Source: Deltaproteobacteria bacterium (GTDB lineage Bacteria; Desulfobacterota; Desulfarculia; Adiutricales; Adiutricaceae). Taken from it: DNA of 61,333 bases. A program made the translations under genes and the position numbers. The stretch covers positions 1 through 61,333 of the forward strand of contig JAISEL010000008.1 of assembly GCA_031264185.1 (NCBI GenBank), given 5' to 3'. The notes under the pieces are model-generated. The model ran no database searches. It was not told the origin of the DNA and saw only the letters and a list, made by a program, of their open reading frames with translations. Shown piece after piece: positions 47,175 to 56,459 of this stretch; the stretch's first letter is position 1, and each line of letters opens with the position of its first letter.

Positions 47175-48248
47175 ATGCGCGGAAATCTTCTGATATTTAA
47201 CATATTTTTTCTCATTTGGGTGATATTTTTTGATCAGGCCGGCCTCATGGCCGAGCCTATTTTTACAATTACCCCGCCCGTAGAGAGCAGCGGTTTTATG
47301 ACTGTCACCGATGCTCTGGGCCGCCGGCTTACCTTAGTTCCCCGAGACCAAACCCCGCCGGCCGGACTTTTACCCAGCCAGATTATCTTCACTCCGGTCC
47401 GGAGAACAGCCGGGCTGTCCGGCAATTATGATCTGGGAATAATGAAGGCTTTAGGCGTCCTGGACACTCTGGTGGGCGTAGTGGATTCGGATGACGATTC
47501 GGTCAGCCGGGAAATTCTGACCGCTCTTCCTCCTGAAGCCGAAAAACCGGTTTTCCTTGGACATTGGGACGCTCCTGATTATGAAAAGGTCAAAACCTTA
47601 AAGCCGGACCTGATCTTAGGCGGCACTTTAAGAGGCCTGGATATCTTTGAGGCCATGGAGTGCCCGGCCGTTTTCACCTACAGCCATGAAGCCAACGGTC
47701 TGGAAGACCGCCTGAGGTTTATTGAGTTTCTGGCTGTCTTATATGACCGGCGGCCCAAAGCCAAATCCATAGCCTTAAATATCCGCCGGGTGCTGGCCGA
47801 ACTTAAGGCCAGTCTGCCCGCAGGTCCAGGGCCCAAAGTTTTATACGGCGATTTCTGGGCAGACAAACCCATGGTCCATCCGGCCAATCACTGGACCGCC
47901 CAGATTCTAAGCGCGGTCGGCGGCCGGCTCGTCTTTCCCGAAGTTACCGGCAGCCGGGATTTTTCCGTCTCTTTGGAGGAATTCTATCTCCGGGGCCAGG
48001 AGGCCGATATTTTCCTGCCCACTTTAAGCGTCATATACGGTTTTACGACCAAACAAGAGCTTCTTCTGGCCCATCCACTTCTGAATCGGTTTAAATCAAT
48101 GAAGCCGGGCGGCCGGGTCTATATGACTTTGCAAAAAATGTACGTTGAAACCGGAGAGATAGCCGCTCTGGCCAGGGATCTGGCCTACATCGTAAATCCG
48201 GACCTCCACCCTGGACACAGGCTGACTTACCTTAAGTTCATGCCGTAA
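47175..48248 (+). CDS. Periplasmic binding protein, FepB/TroA-like, first of tandem pair
   Basis: 357 residues. Sec signal peptide (LLIFNIFFLIWVIFF...LMA) and a type III binding-protein fold of the iron-siderophore/cobalamin/heme class: VTDALGRRLTLVPR, LGIMKALGVLDTLVGVV, APDYEKVKTLKPDLILGG, FLAVLYDRRPKAKSIA and VHPANHWTAQILSAVGG. It would capture a metal chelate. No permease or ATPase genes are nearby. It is about half identical by eye to the next gene, which starts 101 bases later. Confidence 0.85.
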   Translation: MRGNLLIFNIFFLIWVIFFDQAGLMAEPIFTITPPVESSGFMTVTDALGRRLTLVPRDQTPPAGLLPSQIIFTPVRRTAGLSGNYDLGIMKALGVLDTLVGVVDSDDDSVSREILTALPPEAEKPVFLGHWDAPDYEKVKTLKPDLILGGTLRGLDIFEAMECPAVFTYSHEANGLEDRLRFIEFLAVLYDRRPKAKSIALNIRRVLAELKASLPAGPGPKVLYGDFWADKPMVHPANHWTAQILSAVGGRLVFPEVTGSRDFSVSLEEFYLRGQEADIFLPTLSVIYGFTTKQELLLAHPLLNRFKSMKPGGRVYMTLQKMYVETGEIAALARDLAYIVNPDLHPGHRLTYLKFMP

Positions 48249-48349
48249 AGGAGCACAATAGCTTCCCTGAATGTTGATCATCAAACTCCGGAAAGCTGAA
48301 TGATCAGGCCTCACGCGAAAAGTCAAGCCAATAGGAGCTTCCAATAAAA

Positions 48350-49513
48350 ATGAAAAAACCGCTCCCCGAAAGCCATGAGGCCAGGGACAAAAATTACCGT
48401 CTGAACCGGATTTGGCCTTACCGGCCAACAGATGTTCCAGATCGGTTTAGCCGGCAGAAACATTTTGCGGCCATCATTCTGGGCCTATTTTTAGGTCATC
48501 TCCTGGCGGCTCAACTCCTTTCGGCTGAGGATACGCCTGTCTTTACAGTCAAATCCATCGGGCCGTATAAGGAAGCCACCGACGCTTTAGGCCGGACTTT
48601 ACTTTTAATTCCCCGTGGGCAGAAACCGCCTGAAGGCTTAAAGCCCCATCAGTTCGTGGAAGTTCCGGTCCAGAGGACGGCCTCGCTGTCCGGAACTTAT
48701 GACCTGGGCATCATGAAGGCGCTGGGCCTCCTGGATACTTTAATCGGTCTGGCCAATCCGGAAAATCAGAGCACCCTGCCTGAACTCATTCAGGACCACG
48801 AAAACGGCCGTCTGCCCTATTTAGGTCTCTGGAACGCTCCGGATTATGAAACGGTCAAAACATTGAAGCCGGACCTGATCTTAAACGGGGATTTCCGGAG
48901 CCTGGATATCTTTGAGGCCATGGGCTGTCCGGCTATATTCACTTTTACCCGGGCCGCCAATACTTTAGAGGATCGGCTCAGGTTCATTAAATTTCTGGCC
49001 GCCTTTTACGGTCAGGACCAACTGGCTGACAGTCTTGTCCTTGAGGTCCGGGAAACTTTAAAGGAACTGGCCGAAAAATCCCAAGACCTAAAAAAACCTA
49101 AAGTCCTGTACGCCGATTTCTGGCAGGAAAAAATCCAGATCCTGCCCTCGGACTTCTGGAGTTCCCAGATTATCACTCTGGCAGGCGGCGACCTATTGTT
49201 TCCGGAAGTCACCGGTCATTTGGATGTCAGTATAGATCCGGAAGCTTTCTATCTCCGGGGCCGGGCTGCTGACATCTATATTCCCTACCGCAGTTCCATG
49301 TACGGCTATCTGACTAAATCCGATCTTTTAAAGGCCCATCCCCTGCTTAACCGTTTTAAAGTGATGGAACCAAACGGCCGGGTTTTCAGACCCGAAAACA
49401 TAATGTACTCTGATACCGGCAAGATCTCAGAAATGGCCAGAGACCTTGCCGCCGTCATAGCCCCTGAACTCTACCCCATCCGCCAGCTTAAATATTTCGC
49501 TTATGTTCCCTAA
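48350..49513 (+). CDS. Periplasmic binding protein, second of tandem pair
   Basis: 387 residues, a paralogue of the protein before: ATDALGRTLLLIPRGQ, YDLGIMKALGLLDTLIGLA, APDYETVKTLKPDLILNG and SDFWSSQIITLAGGDLLFPEVTG. The signal segment (HFAAIILGLFLGHLLAAQLLSAE) is preceded by 38 charged residues, so either the start is later or the signal is unusually placed; no better in-frame ATG is near. Tandem duplication with divergence suggests two related ligands. It lacks transporter partners here. Confidence 0.85.
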   Translation: MKKPLPESHEARDKNYRLNRIWPYRPTDVPDRFSRQKHFAAIILGLFLGHLLAAQLLSAEDTPVFTVKSIGPYKEATDALGRTLLLIPRGQKPPEGLKPHQFVEVPVQRTASLSGTYDLGIMKALGLLDTLIGLANPENQSTLPELIQDHENGRLPYLGLWNAPDYETVKTLKPDLILNGDFRSLDIFEAMGCPAIFTFTRAANTLEDRLRFIKFLAAFYGQDQLADSLVLEVRETLKELAEKSQDLKKPKVLYADFWQEKIQILPSDFWSSQIITLAGGDLLFPEVTGHLDVSIDPEAFYLRGRAADIYIPYRSSMYGYLTKSDLLKAHPLLNRFKVMEPNGRVFRPENIMYSDTGKISEMARDLAAVIAPELYPIRQLKYFAYVP

Positions 49514-49819
49514 GGAGAGCCCAACATTTTTGGCCCTGATCCGCCGGGTTTTAAAGCCGGCGCCAGATTCAGGTCTCAGGTCCGGATACGGCCAGCAGAC
49601 GTTTTTTGCGCCTTAATTTTACCGGCGGCCATTAGGGTTCAAACCGGCCCTGGACCTTAAAGACCGGTATTCGGCCTATTTCCTCTGTAGAACTGACATG
49701 ATTCCTCCAGATACCGGCCTTTAAGCTGACAAAGACTTACGACTGGTGTATAAGGAAAATTTGGAATAAAATCCCTTTTAACTTTTTACAGCGTGCTGAA
49801 CGTCGGAGATAATTTTCGG

Positions 49820-52800
49820 ATGAATCTGCTGATAGTCGAATCCAGCGGCAAAGTGACAAAAATACAGTCAATTCTGGGCGGAGACTGGAAAGTGGCGGCC
49901 AGTATCGGTCATGTTCGTGATCTGCCCAGGGACAGAACCGGGGTTTATCCCCCTGACTTTGAACCCCGCTACGAGGCCACCGAAAGGGGCCTGAAAGTCA
50001 TAGCTGACCTGAAAAGACTGGCGGCCGGCGCCGATTCCGTTTACCTGGCCACCGACCCTGACCGGGAAGGCGAAGCCATCGCCTGGCACTTGAAAGAAGT
50101 CCTGGACCTGAAAAATCCCCACCGGGTGACTTATACTGAAATTACCGAATCGGCCATCAAAAAAGCCGTTGCCCAGCCGCGGCCGATAGATGACAATTTA
50201 GTCCGGGCTCAGGTCGGACGCCGGGTATTGGACCGCCTCGTCGGTTACCGGGTCTCGCCGGCCGTAACTCAGATCGCTGGCAAAAATCTCTCGGCCGGAC
50301 GGGTTCAGACTCCGGCTCTGCGCCTGGTGGTGGAACGGGAAGAAGCTATCCGGCTGTTTAAGTCCACGACCCATTACGGGGTGGAACTTAATTTCGGCCA
50401 GACAGGAACCCCGGAGTGGAAAGCTGTCTGGAACAATAAAAACTGGCTGCCCCCCGGTCAGGAATACTTTCTGGACCGGGACACAGCTGACAGGCTGGCA
50501 GCCCTGAAAACCATTAAGGTGACCGCCTACGAGGAAGGGGAAAGCCGCCAGGGACCTCCGCCGCCATTCACCACCTCAACTCTTCAGCAGGCGGCCAGCA
50601 ACTCCTTAAAACTCGACCCCAAGGAGACCATGGAGATTGCCCAGAAACTCTACGAAGCAGGCCGCATTACCTACATGAGGACCGACAGTCCCAATATAGC
50701 CAAGGAGGCGATCGACGGGATCCGGGCCCTGGCCGGCCGGAAAAACTGGCCCCTGCCGGAAAAACCCAAGTTCTTTAAAGCCAAAAAAGGGGCTCAGGAA
50801 GCCCACGAAGCCATCCGGCCGACCGATATAGAGGACGAAGAGGCAGGCGACGACGAAAATCAAAGAGCCCTTTATAAACTCATCTGGAACCGGACCGTAG
50901 CCAGTCAGCTGGCTGAAGCTGTCTATGCCACAGTCAGGGGAACTCTTAAAGCCCAGCTGGACGGGAAAGAGGCTATTTTTGAAGCCAAAGGCCGAAGACT
51001 AATTTCCGGCGGCTGGAAGACCGTCTTAGCCGAGGATCAGGCCGACGAGTCCGGGAAGGATAAAGACAAAGACGAACTCAACAACCAGGTGCCCAAGCTG
51101 ACTGCAGGTTCAGACGTCAATCCCAGTTTTGGGGAAGTCAAAACGAAAAAGACCTCCTCCCCGCCCAGATACACTCAGGCGGCCTTAATCCGGGAACTGG
51201 AAAAAAGAGGCATCGGACGGCCCTCGACTTATGCGGCTATTATGGATAATATAACAACCAGACAGTATGTTCAGGCCAATAGAAAAAGGCAGCTTGAGTC
51301 CACTGGGCTGGGCGATGAATTAATCGCGTATCTTAAAGCCCGATTCGGGTTTGTTGATTACGATTACACTAAAAATCTGGAGGAAAAGCTCGACGAAATA
51401 GCCGAAGGTACGTCCGATTACCTGTCGGTTATTCGCGGAGCCAACGACATTTTGGAAAAGGAACTGACATCTTTTGAGGAAAGTACCGGAGAAACCTGTC
51501 CGGCCTGCGGAAAAGCGCTCAGGCACATGGTCAGAACCGGCGATGCCGGTTTTAACTTCTGGGGCTGCTCTGACCGGGAAAACTGCGGAGCAACTTTTCA
51601 AGACTCCGGCGGTAAGCCGGGCCGGCGGAATTATAAAGCTTCTGACACCGAATTCGCCTGTCCCGACTGCGGGGCTCCGATAAAGCGGATAGCCCAGACC
51701 GGCCTGAACGGCGACAGCTTCTTTGCCTGCCAGGACCGGGATAACTGCGGGGCCAGGTTCAAAAATGACGAAGGAACGCCCGGAGAGAAATTAAATAAAG
51801 GCCAGATGTCCGACGAGACTTGTCCGGACTGCGGTCAGGCGCTGCGGCACCTTTTTCGAGAAGGTCCGGACGGCTTCAACTACTGGGTCTGCTCGGACCG
51901 GGAAAAATGCGGAGCCAGATTTTCTGACAGTAACGGAAAGCCAGGCCGAAAAACCGGCAAAATCGAATATTCACAGGAAGCCTGTCCGGACTGCGGCCGG
52001 CAATTAAGTCATATTCAGAAAGAAGGCCCAGGGGGCTACAATTTCTGGGCCTGCCCTGACCGGGAGAACTGCGGGGCCAGTTTTAAAGACGAGGCCGGCC
52101 GGCCGGGCCAGAGATCTTACAGACCCGAACCCACGGACTTTACCTGCCCGGACTGCGGGAACCAATTAAAACGGTTAGTCCTGACCGGGAAATCAGATAA
52201 AAGCTTATTTGTCTGCAGCAACCGGGACCAGTGCGGGGCCAGATTCATGGACGAAGACGGAAAGCCCGGGCCCAGGCACAGCCAAATCCAACAGTCGTCT
52301 CTCCCCTGTCCCGAGTGCGGTCAGCCCTTAACCCACATCAGAAAAGACGGCCCAGGGGGCTATAATTTCTGGGCCTGTCCTGACCGGTTCAATTGCGGAG
52401 CTTCCTTTCAGGATGATAACGGCCAGCCCGGCCAGAAGTCCGGCAAATCTGAAGTCACCGACCACCCCTGTCCCAGCTGCGGCCAGCCTTTAAAGCACCT
52501 CCAAAAAGACGGCCCGGGCGGCTATAATTTCTGGGCCTGCTCCGACCGGGACAACTGCGGAACCACCTTTAGAGACGACAATGGAGCTCCTGGCCAAAGG
52601 AACGCCAAAATTGAACTTACCGGCCAAAATTGCCCGAACTGCGGTCAGCCTTTAAGGCACATCAGAAAAGACGGCCCGGACGGCTACAATTTCTGGGCCT
52701 GCTCTGACCGGGACAATTGCGGAGCCAAATTCAGAGACAATGACGGTCAGCCCGGGGAGAAGAATACCAGTTCCCCCCTTTCCGACCATGTTTGCCCGGA

Positions 52801-53185
52801 TTGCGGTCAGCGCCTGCGACATCTCGTTAAAGACGGACCCGACGGCTACAACTTCTGGGCCTGTTCCAGCCGGGAATGCGGGACTACTTTCCGAGACCGA
52901 GACGGCAGCCCTGGCGAAAAAAATGCCAAAAAAGAAAAAACTCCGTTCTCTGAGTTCAAATGCCCCACCTGCCAAAGCCCTCTGTATCACCGAAAGGGGC
53001 ACAGCCCGAAAACTGATCAGGACTATGACTTTTTTGCCTGCTCCAGCCGGGCCTGCAATCTGACCTTCCGGTCCAGTGAGGATAAGCCTGTTTTTATAAC
53101 TGCGGTGACGTTGCCAGCCGCCAGCCCTGTTTCGGCTAAGGGGCCGCCGGATGACGATTCACCACCTGTGCCGGAAGAGTATTAA
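49820..53185 (+). CDS. topA: DNA topoisomerase I with ten zinc-ribbon-like repeats
   Basis: Relaxes negative supercoils. 1121 residues against roughly 700-900 usual. TOPRIM start NLLIVESSGKVTKI (family: ESPAKAKT), ATDPDREGEAIAWHL, LSAGRVQTPALRL, catalytic Tyr in YMRTDSPNIA and RPSTYAAIM are intact. From about residue 555 the C-terminus is ten tandem units of about 54 residues. Each has a CPxCG, a second part W/F-x-C-x-(D/S)R-(D/E)xCG, and a PG linker; the usual enzymes have three or four such units. ATG 49820 is chosen (GGAG 11 bases upstream), 27 bases inside the longest frame. Confidence 0.95.
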   Translation: MNLLIVESSGKVTKIQSILGGDWKVAASIGHVRDLPRDRTGVYPPDFEPRYEATERGLKVIADLKRLAAGADSVYLATDPDREGEAIAWHLKEVLDLKNPHRVTYTEITESAIKKAVAQPRPIDDNLVRAQVGRRVLDRLVGYRVSPAVTQIAGKNLSAGRVQTPALRLVVEREEAIRLFKSTTHYGVELNFGQTGTPEWKAVWNNKNWLPPGQEYFLDRDTADRLAALKTIKVTAYEEGESRQGPPPPFTTSTLQQAASNSLKLDPKETMEIAQKLYEAGRITYMRTDSPNIAKEAIDGIRALAGRKNWPLPEKPKFFKAKKGAQEAHEAIRPTDIEDEEAGDDENQRALYKLIWNRTVASQLAEAVYATVRGTLKAQLDGKEAIFEAKGRRLISGGWKTVLAEDQADESGKDKDKDELNNQVPKLTAGSDVNPSFGEVKTKKTSSPPRYTQAALIRELEKRGIGRPSTYAAIMDNITTRQYVQANRKRQLESTGLGDELIAYLKARFGFVDYDYTKNLEEKLDEIAEGTSDYLSVIRGANDILEKELTSFEESTGETCPACGKALRHMVRTGDAGFNFWGCSDRENCGATFQDSGGKPGRRNYKASDTEFACPDCGAPIKRIAQTGLNGDSFFACQDRDNCGARFKNDEGTPGEKLNKGQMSDETCPDCGQALRHLFREGPDGFNYWVCSDREKCGARFSDSNGKPGRKTGKIEYSQEACPDCGRQLSHIQKEGPGGYNFWACPDRENCGASFKDEAGRPGQRSYRPEPTDFTCPDCGNQLKRLVLTGKSDKSLFVCSNRDQCGARFMDEDGKPGPRHSQIQQSSLPCPECGQPLTHIRKDGPGGYNFWACPDRFNCGASFQDDNGQPGQKSGKSEVTDHPCPSCGQPLKHLQKDGPGGYNFWACSDRDNCGTTFRDDNGAPGQRNAKIELTGQNCPNCGQPLRHIRKDGPDGYNFWACSDRDNCGAKFRDNDGQPGEKNTSSPLSDHVCPDCGQRLRHLVKDGPDGYNFWACSSRECGTTFRDRDGSPGEKNAKKEKTPFSEFKCPTCQSPLYHRKGHSPKTDQDYDFFACSSRACNLTFRSSEDKPVFITAVTLPAASPVSAKGPPDDDSPPVPEEY
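51490..53110 (+). repeat. Ten tandem ~162-bp zinc-ribbon repeats in topA
   Basis: Units begin at the CP-x-CG codons near 51495, 51658, 51820, 51982, 52144, 52306, 52468, 52630, 52792 and 52960. Units 6-9 are most alike (phrases such as KDGPGGYNFWAC recur), so they arose by more recent duplication; units 2, 5 and 10 are most divergent. Confidence 0.88.
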
Positions 53186-53264
53186 GCCGGTCAGCCGGGC
53201 CTTTTCGAACCATTAGCAGAACTTTAGTTTTCCGATGCCGTCAAGGCATTTGTGCAAGGACTCT

Positions 53265-53729
53265 ATGCTCCTCAAAAAACTGGTCATTTTAGGGATTATC
53301 GCGGCTTTGGCCCAGAGTGTCAGCTCCCTGGCCGAAGAATTTGACTATGAGTCCATCACTGCAGAGCAGCTGAACAGGGAAGCTCCTTTAACTCAGGAAG
53401 ACGTGGACATCCTGGTTAAGTTCTACCATTTGACCGTAGTGGCCGTAAATACGGTCAGGAGAAATCCGGCCACCACAGTCAAAGAACTGGACGATCTGGT
53501 GGCTGAATTTGTCGAAGCCAACAAAATCACCCCGATCAGGCTAAGATATATCGCGATCAAGATTCAGGCCGTCATGGTAGGTTTGGATGATTCAAACCAA
53601 ATGCCCAAAGAAGGCCTGAATCCTCCTTTCATGGTCCCCGGCAGCTCTGAGCTAAATTTAATTAAGCAAAACCGGACCAAATTAGCGGCAGCGCTGGCCC
53701 TGGCCAAGGCCCTGAACGAAGACTCTTAA
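53265..53729 (+). CDS. Small secreted protein, first of tandem paralogues
   Basis: About 154 residues with a Sec signal peptide (LVILGIIAALAQSVSSLAEE). The mature part is alpha-helical: APLTQEDVDILVKFYHLTVVAV, VAEFVEANKITPIRLRYIAIKIQAVMVG. No family name known to me. ATG 53265 is preferred (GGA 6 bases upstream); ten more residues are open before it. Shares the order E-x-PLTQ-(E/K)-DVD-x-L, then F-(V/L)-x-(A/D)-N-x, then R-L-x-Y-x-x-(I/A)-K with the next gene. Confidence 0.78.
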   Translation: MLLKKLVILGIIAALAQSVSSLAEEFDYESITAEQLNREAPLTQEDVDILVKFYHLTVVAVNTVRRNPATTVKELDDLVAEFVEANKITPIRLRYIAIKIQAVMVGLDDSNQMPKEGLNPPFMVPGSSELNLIKQNRTKLAAALALAKALNEDS

Positions 53730-53817
53730 TTTTTGTCCCAACAGGGGTCTTTTTATAAAAAACGTCTGAGCCGACGGTCCGGTTTAAATTTTTCAAGAGT
53801 TCAACAAAGGTACTTTC

Positions 53818-54282
53818 ATGATCATAAAAAAACTGTGCTTTCTGGGTCTCGTCATGGCAGCGTTTTTCGCCCTGAGCCGGAACGCGGAGGCCCAATTTCT
53901 GGATTACAAATTAATTGATCCCAAGATTTTGGCCAGAGAAGGACCTTTAACCCAGAAAGATGTCGACCTCTTGATTTTGTTCCTGAACAAAACCGTTGAA
54001 GCCCATAAAGCCGCAGACCAAAGCCTGGGCTTAAGCCAGGATGATCGCCGCAAGCTGGCTACCCAATTTTTAAAAGACAACGACTTCACCTACGTCCGGC
54101 TGAATTATGTCATAGCCAAGGTCCTGCACATCGTCTCCGGTTTCGATATGGCCGGGACCGGATCCGAAGCCGGTCCCGAGCCTGATTATCTGGTCCCGAG
54201 TCAGACCGAAACAGCACTGATCAAATCCAATATTGACAAGTTATCCGCGGCTTTCAGCCTGGTAAATTCTGCATTTAAATAA
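53818..54282 (+). CDS. Small secreted protein, second paralogue
   Basis: 154 residues, signal peptide (KLCFLGLVMAAFFALSRNAEA) and the same helical layout: EGPLTQKDVDLLILFLNKTVEA, QFLKDNDFTYVRLNYVIAKVLHIVSG. Only 88 bases separate it from its paralogue. Both should be periplasmic. The role is unknown. Confidence 0.78.
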   Translation: MIIKKLCFLGLVMAAFFALSRNAEAQFLDYKLIDPKILAREGPLTQKDVDLLILFLNKTVEAHKAADQSLGLSQDDRRKLATQFLKDNDFTYVRLNYVIAKVLHIVSGFDMAGTGSEAGPEPDYLVPSQTETALIKSNIDKLSAAFSLVNSAFK

Positions 54283-54749
54283 TAGCTCCTCTTTGGAGAC
54301 CAGATACCACCTTCTCCCGTTCCTTATTCCAAGTCGCTTCTGAAGGCGCAGCAGTTAAAGACAATAATGCCGTCGCTAAATTCCTGAACACCGGAGCGGT
54401 TATCCCTGAAAGCGCTGTCACAGCTAACTTAATTTGACGCAAAAGTGAGTATTCTGTCCATGAAGTGCCTACATTGCTGATATTAAACATTACTGCGGTC
54501 TTAAAACAATTTAGAATTATGAACCTATTCCCCTAAAAGACGCCGCCCCTAACTCTCAGGTTACAAAAGAGGCTGTAAAAAAAGCCTGGCATTTTCGCCC
54601 TTTGAGTCTGAGCGGAGCAGCCTTGAAAACGGGGGCTTGATGGGGTACGAATTCAACGGATAAAAAACCCGGCCGGACGTACTCAACCCGGAGGATAGAG
54701 TTTGCCGAAAAGGCCCCAATGGCATTTTTCTTATTTTGAGGCAGTAAAT
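54283..54749. other. Gene-free, with a block duplicated at 59166-59439
   Basis: No gene. From about 54476 (GCTGATATTAAACATTACTG) the sequence matches 59166 onwards almost base for base, up to and through the coding part that follows, so this is the downstream flank of a duplicated gene. Confidence 0.7.
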
Positions 54750-55365
54750 CTAGGCCACTGTATCGGCTAAATTGCCGAACGGAGAATTGAGTCTGCCGCC
54801 GCCCTGGCTACCGGCGGCATTTTTGTACGCATCATACAGCTCGTTTAAATCCACAGCGGTTCCGCAGACGGCGCCGTTTTTGTCAAAAGAGTTTATGCTT
54901 AAACCCTGATGCCCCTTCATCTTCAAAAGGTCGCCGGCCTCTCCTGGGCTGATACCGAAAGACTAAACGTCCGGTCTCTCCCCTCTCCCCGCCGGAACTT
55001 CCAAATCAGGGTTAGCGTAATCGCGGCCTAAATGCCAGCCCTGTATTCGGACATTGCCGTCAGCGGACTCCGCCTCAGATGCCACATTATTCTGATTTAA
55101 GTAAGATATAAGGCTTCTGGCCGCTTCCCGGCCGTTTTCCTGAGCTACTGCGGACACAACGGCTTGCACAGCCCCCAGAAAATCGGCGGTCTCGTTTTCC
55201 GGCAAGTAGTCGGCGGCCTCATTGTTTCCGATACTGTCCCGCAGAAATGAAGCCATCTCACTGAGCAGCCCGCCTTCCGGGATGAAGCCGCTCTGACTTC
55301 AGGAGAGCCAGAATAAATTTTGAAAAACCCGCTCCCGTAATAGTCTTTTCCGGCGGCCTCAACCA
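54750..55365 (-). pseudogene. Truncated copy of the 59440-60714 gene
   Basis: It is colinear with the last ~200 residues of the intact gene: MASFLRDSIGNNEAADYL, SLISYLNQNNVASEAESADG, WHLGRDYANPDLEVPAGRGERP. Then a TAG at 54964-54966 replaces a Ser codon, and the frame continues SFGISPGEAGDLLKMKG to LNSPFGNLADTVA. Upstream it breaks off at 55365 where an IS630-type remnant begins, and a frameshift lies near 55290. Not functional. Confidence 0.85.
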
Positions 55366-56091
55366 TATGAACTTGCTGGGGCGAGGAAGGGCTGGCGGCA
55401 AAAAAACGCGGCAGGACTGTCGGGACTGGAAGGAAACTCTCGCCTGGACAGGAAGAAGACATTAAAAAATGTCTTCTTAACAGCGAACCAAGTGAATTCA
55501 AACTAAACCATTCAGGCTGGTCAGGAAAGGCAGTTTCAGAGCTTATTAAGCAGCATTTTAATATAGATGCTGCTGTCAGAACTGTCGGGGATTATTTGAA
55601 TCAATGGGATTTTACACCGCAGCGCCCTGTAAAAATGGCATCTGAGCAAGACCCTGAAAAGGTGAAGCAATGGTATGAAGACTTTGAGGACATTAAAAGA
55701 CGCGCAAAGGCAAATGGCTATCAAATATATTTTGGTGATGAAGCTGGCATACGCACAGGAGATCAAAAATTCAGATCATATGCGCTGAAAGGGCAGACAC
55801 CTGTAATTAAAAGCAGCGGAAAGAGATTAAAATTAAATATTATTTCTGCAATCTCCGCTAACGGTTTAATGAAATATATGACATATTTAGAGTCTGTGAC
55901 AGCTAAATTGTTCATCAAATTCATGGACAACATTCCCCGCAGGGCTTCAGAAACTCAGAGGCCGCAGCCTGAAGAGTCAAATTATATTTACCATGAAAAT
56001 CCACGATCAATACACGGTCGGTTTTAGGCCAGGATTTTCCAGATTTTTGAAGTAAAATCAGGGACTTAAAAGATTCTCAGGGACGACTAAA
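55366..56091 (+). pseudogene. IS630-type transposase remnant (second type)
   Basis: The frame reads GEEGLAAKKRGRTVGTGRKLSP, GWSGKAVSELIKQHFNIDAAVRTVGDYLNQWDFTPQRP, IKRRAKANGYQIYFGDEAGIRTG (first Asp), and KGQTPVIKSSGKRLKLNIISAI. After TAKLFIKFMD a deletion removes the second Asp and Glu blocks and joins to IS-end DNA that matches 346-432. The 5' end is cut at the junction with the duplicated gene. Different from the IS630 type at 40430-41433. Confidence 0.82.
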
Positions 56092-56459
56092 CCGCCCGTG
56101 TATCCTGTACACTCAAAAAATTATCATCAATAATCGAACCTTAACAGGGAAGGAGTCAGCGGTCTAATTTGACCAAAAAACAGCCTGACCTCACAGGACA
56201 AATGGCAAATGGGGCTTCTATAACTGAACCATGGCTTTACCGCAAAACTCGCACCAGGAAGGACAAAGGGATGGAGCAGAAAAGACAGGATTTTCACAGC
56301 ACCGCATAAAGCACCTTGCTGTTTATATTTATTTATATATTTTTAGTATTATTTTGACTATTAAATTAAATCTGAATAATTTTAAACACTTAACAACATT
56401 AAATAGATAAAAAGCAACACAAGATTGTTTCAATTTAGGTTAAAGTCGTCTTATCGTCG
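56092..56459. other. Gene-free stretch
   Basis: No gene recognised; AT-rich towards the protease end. Confidence 0.5.
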
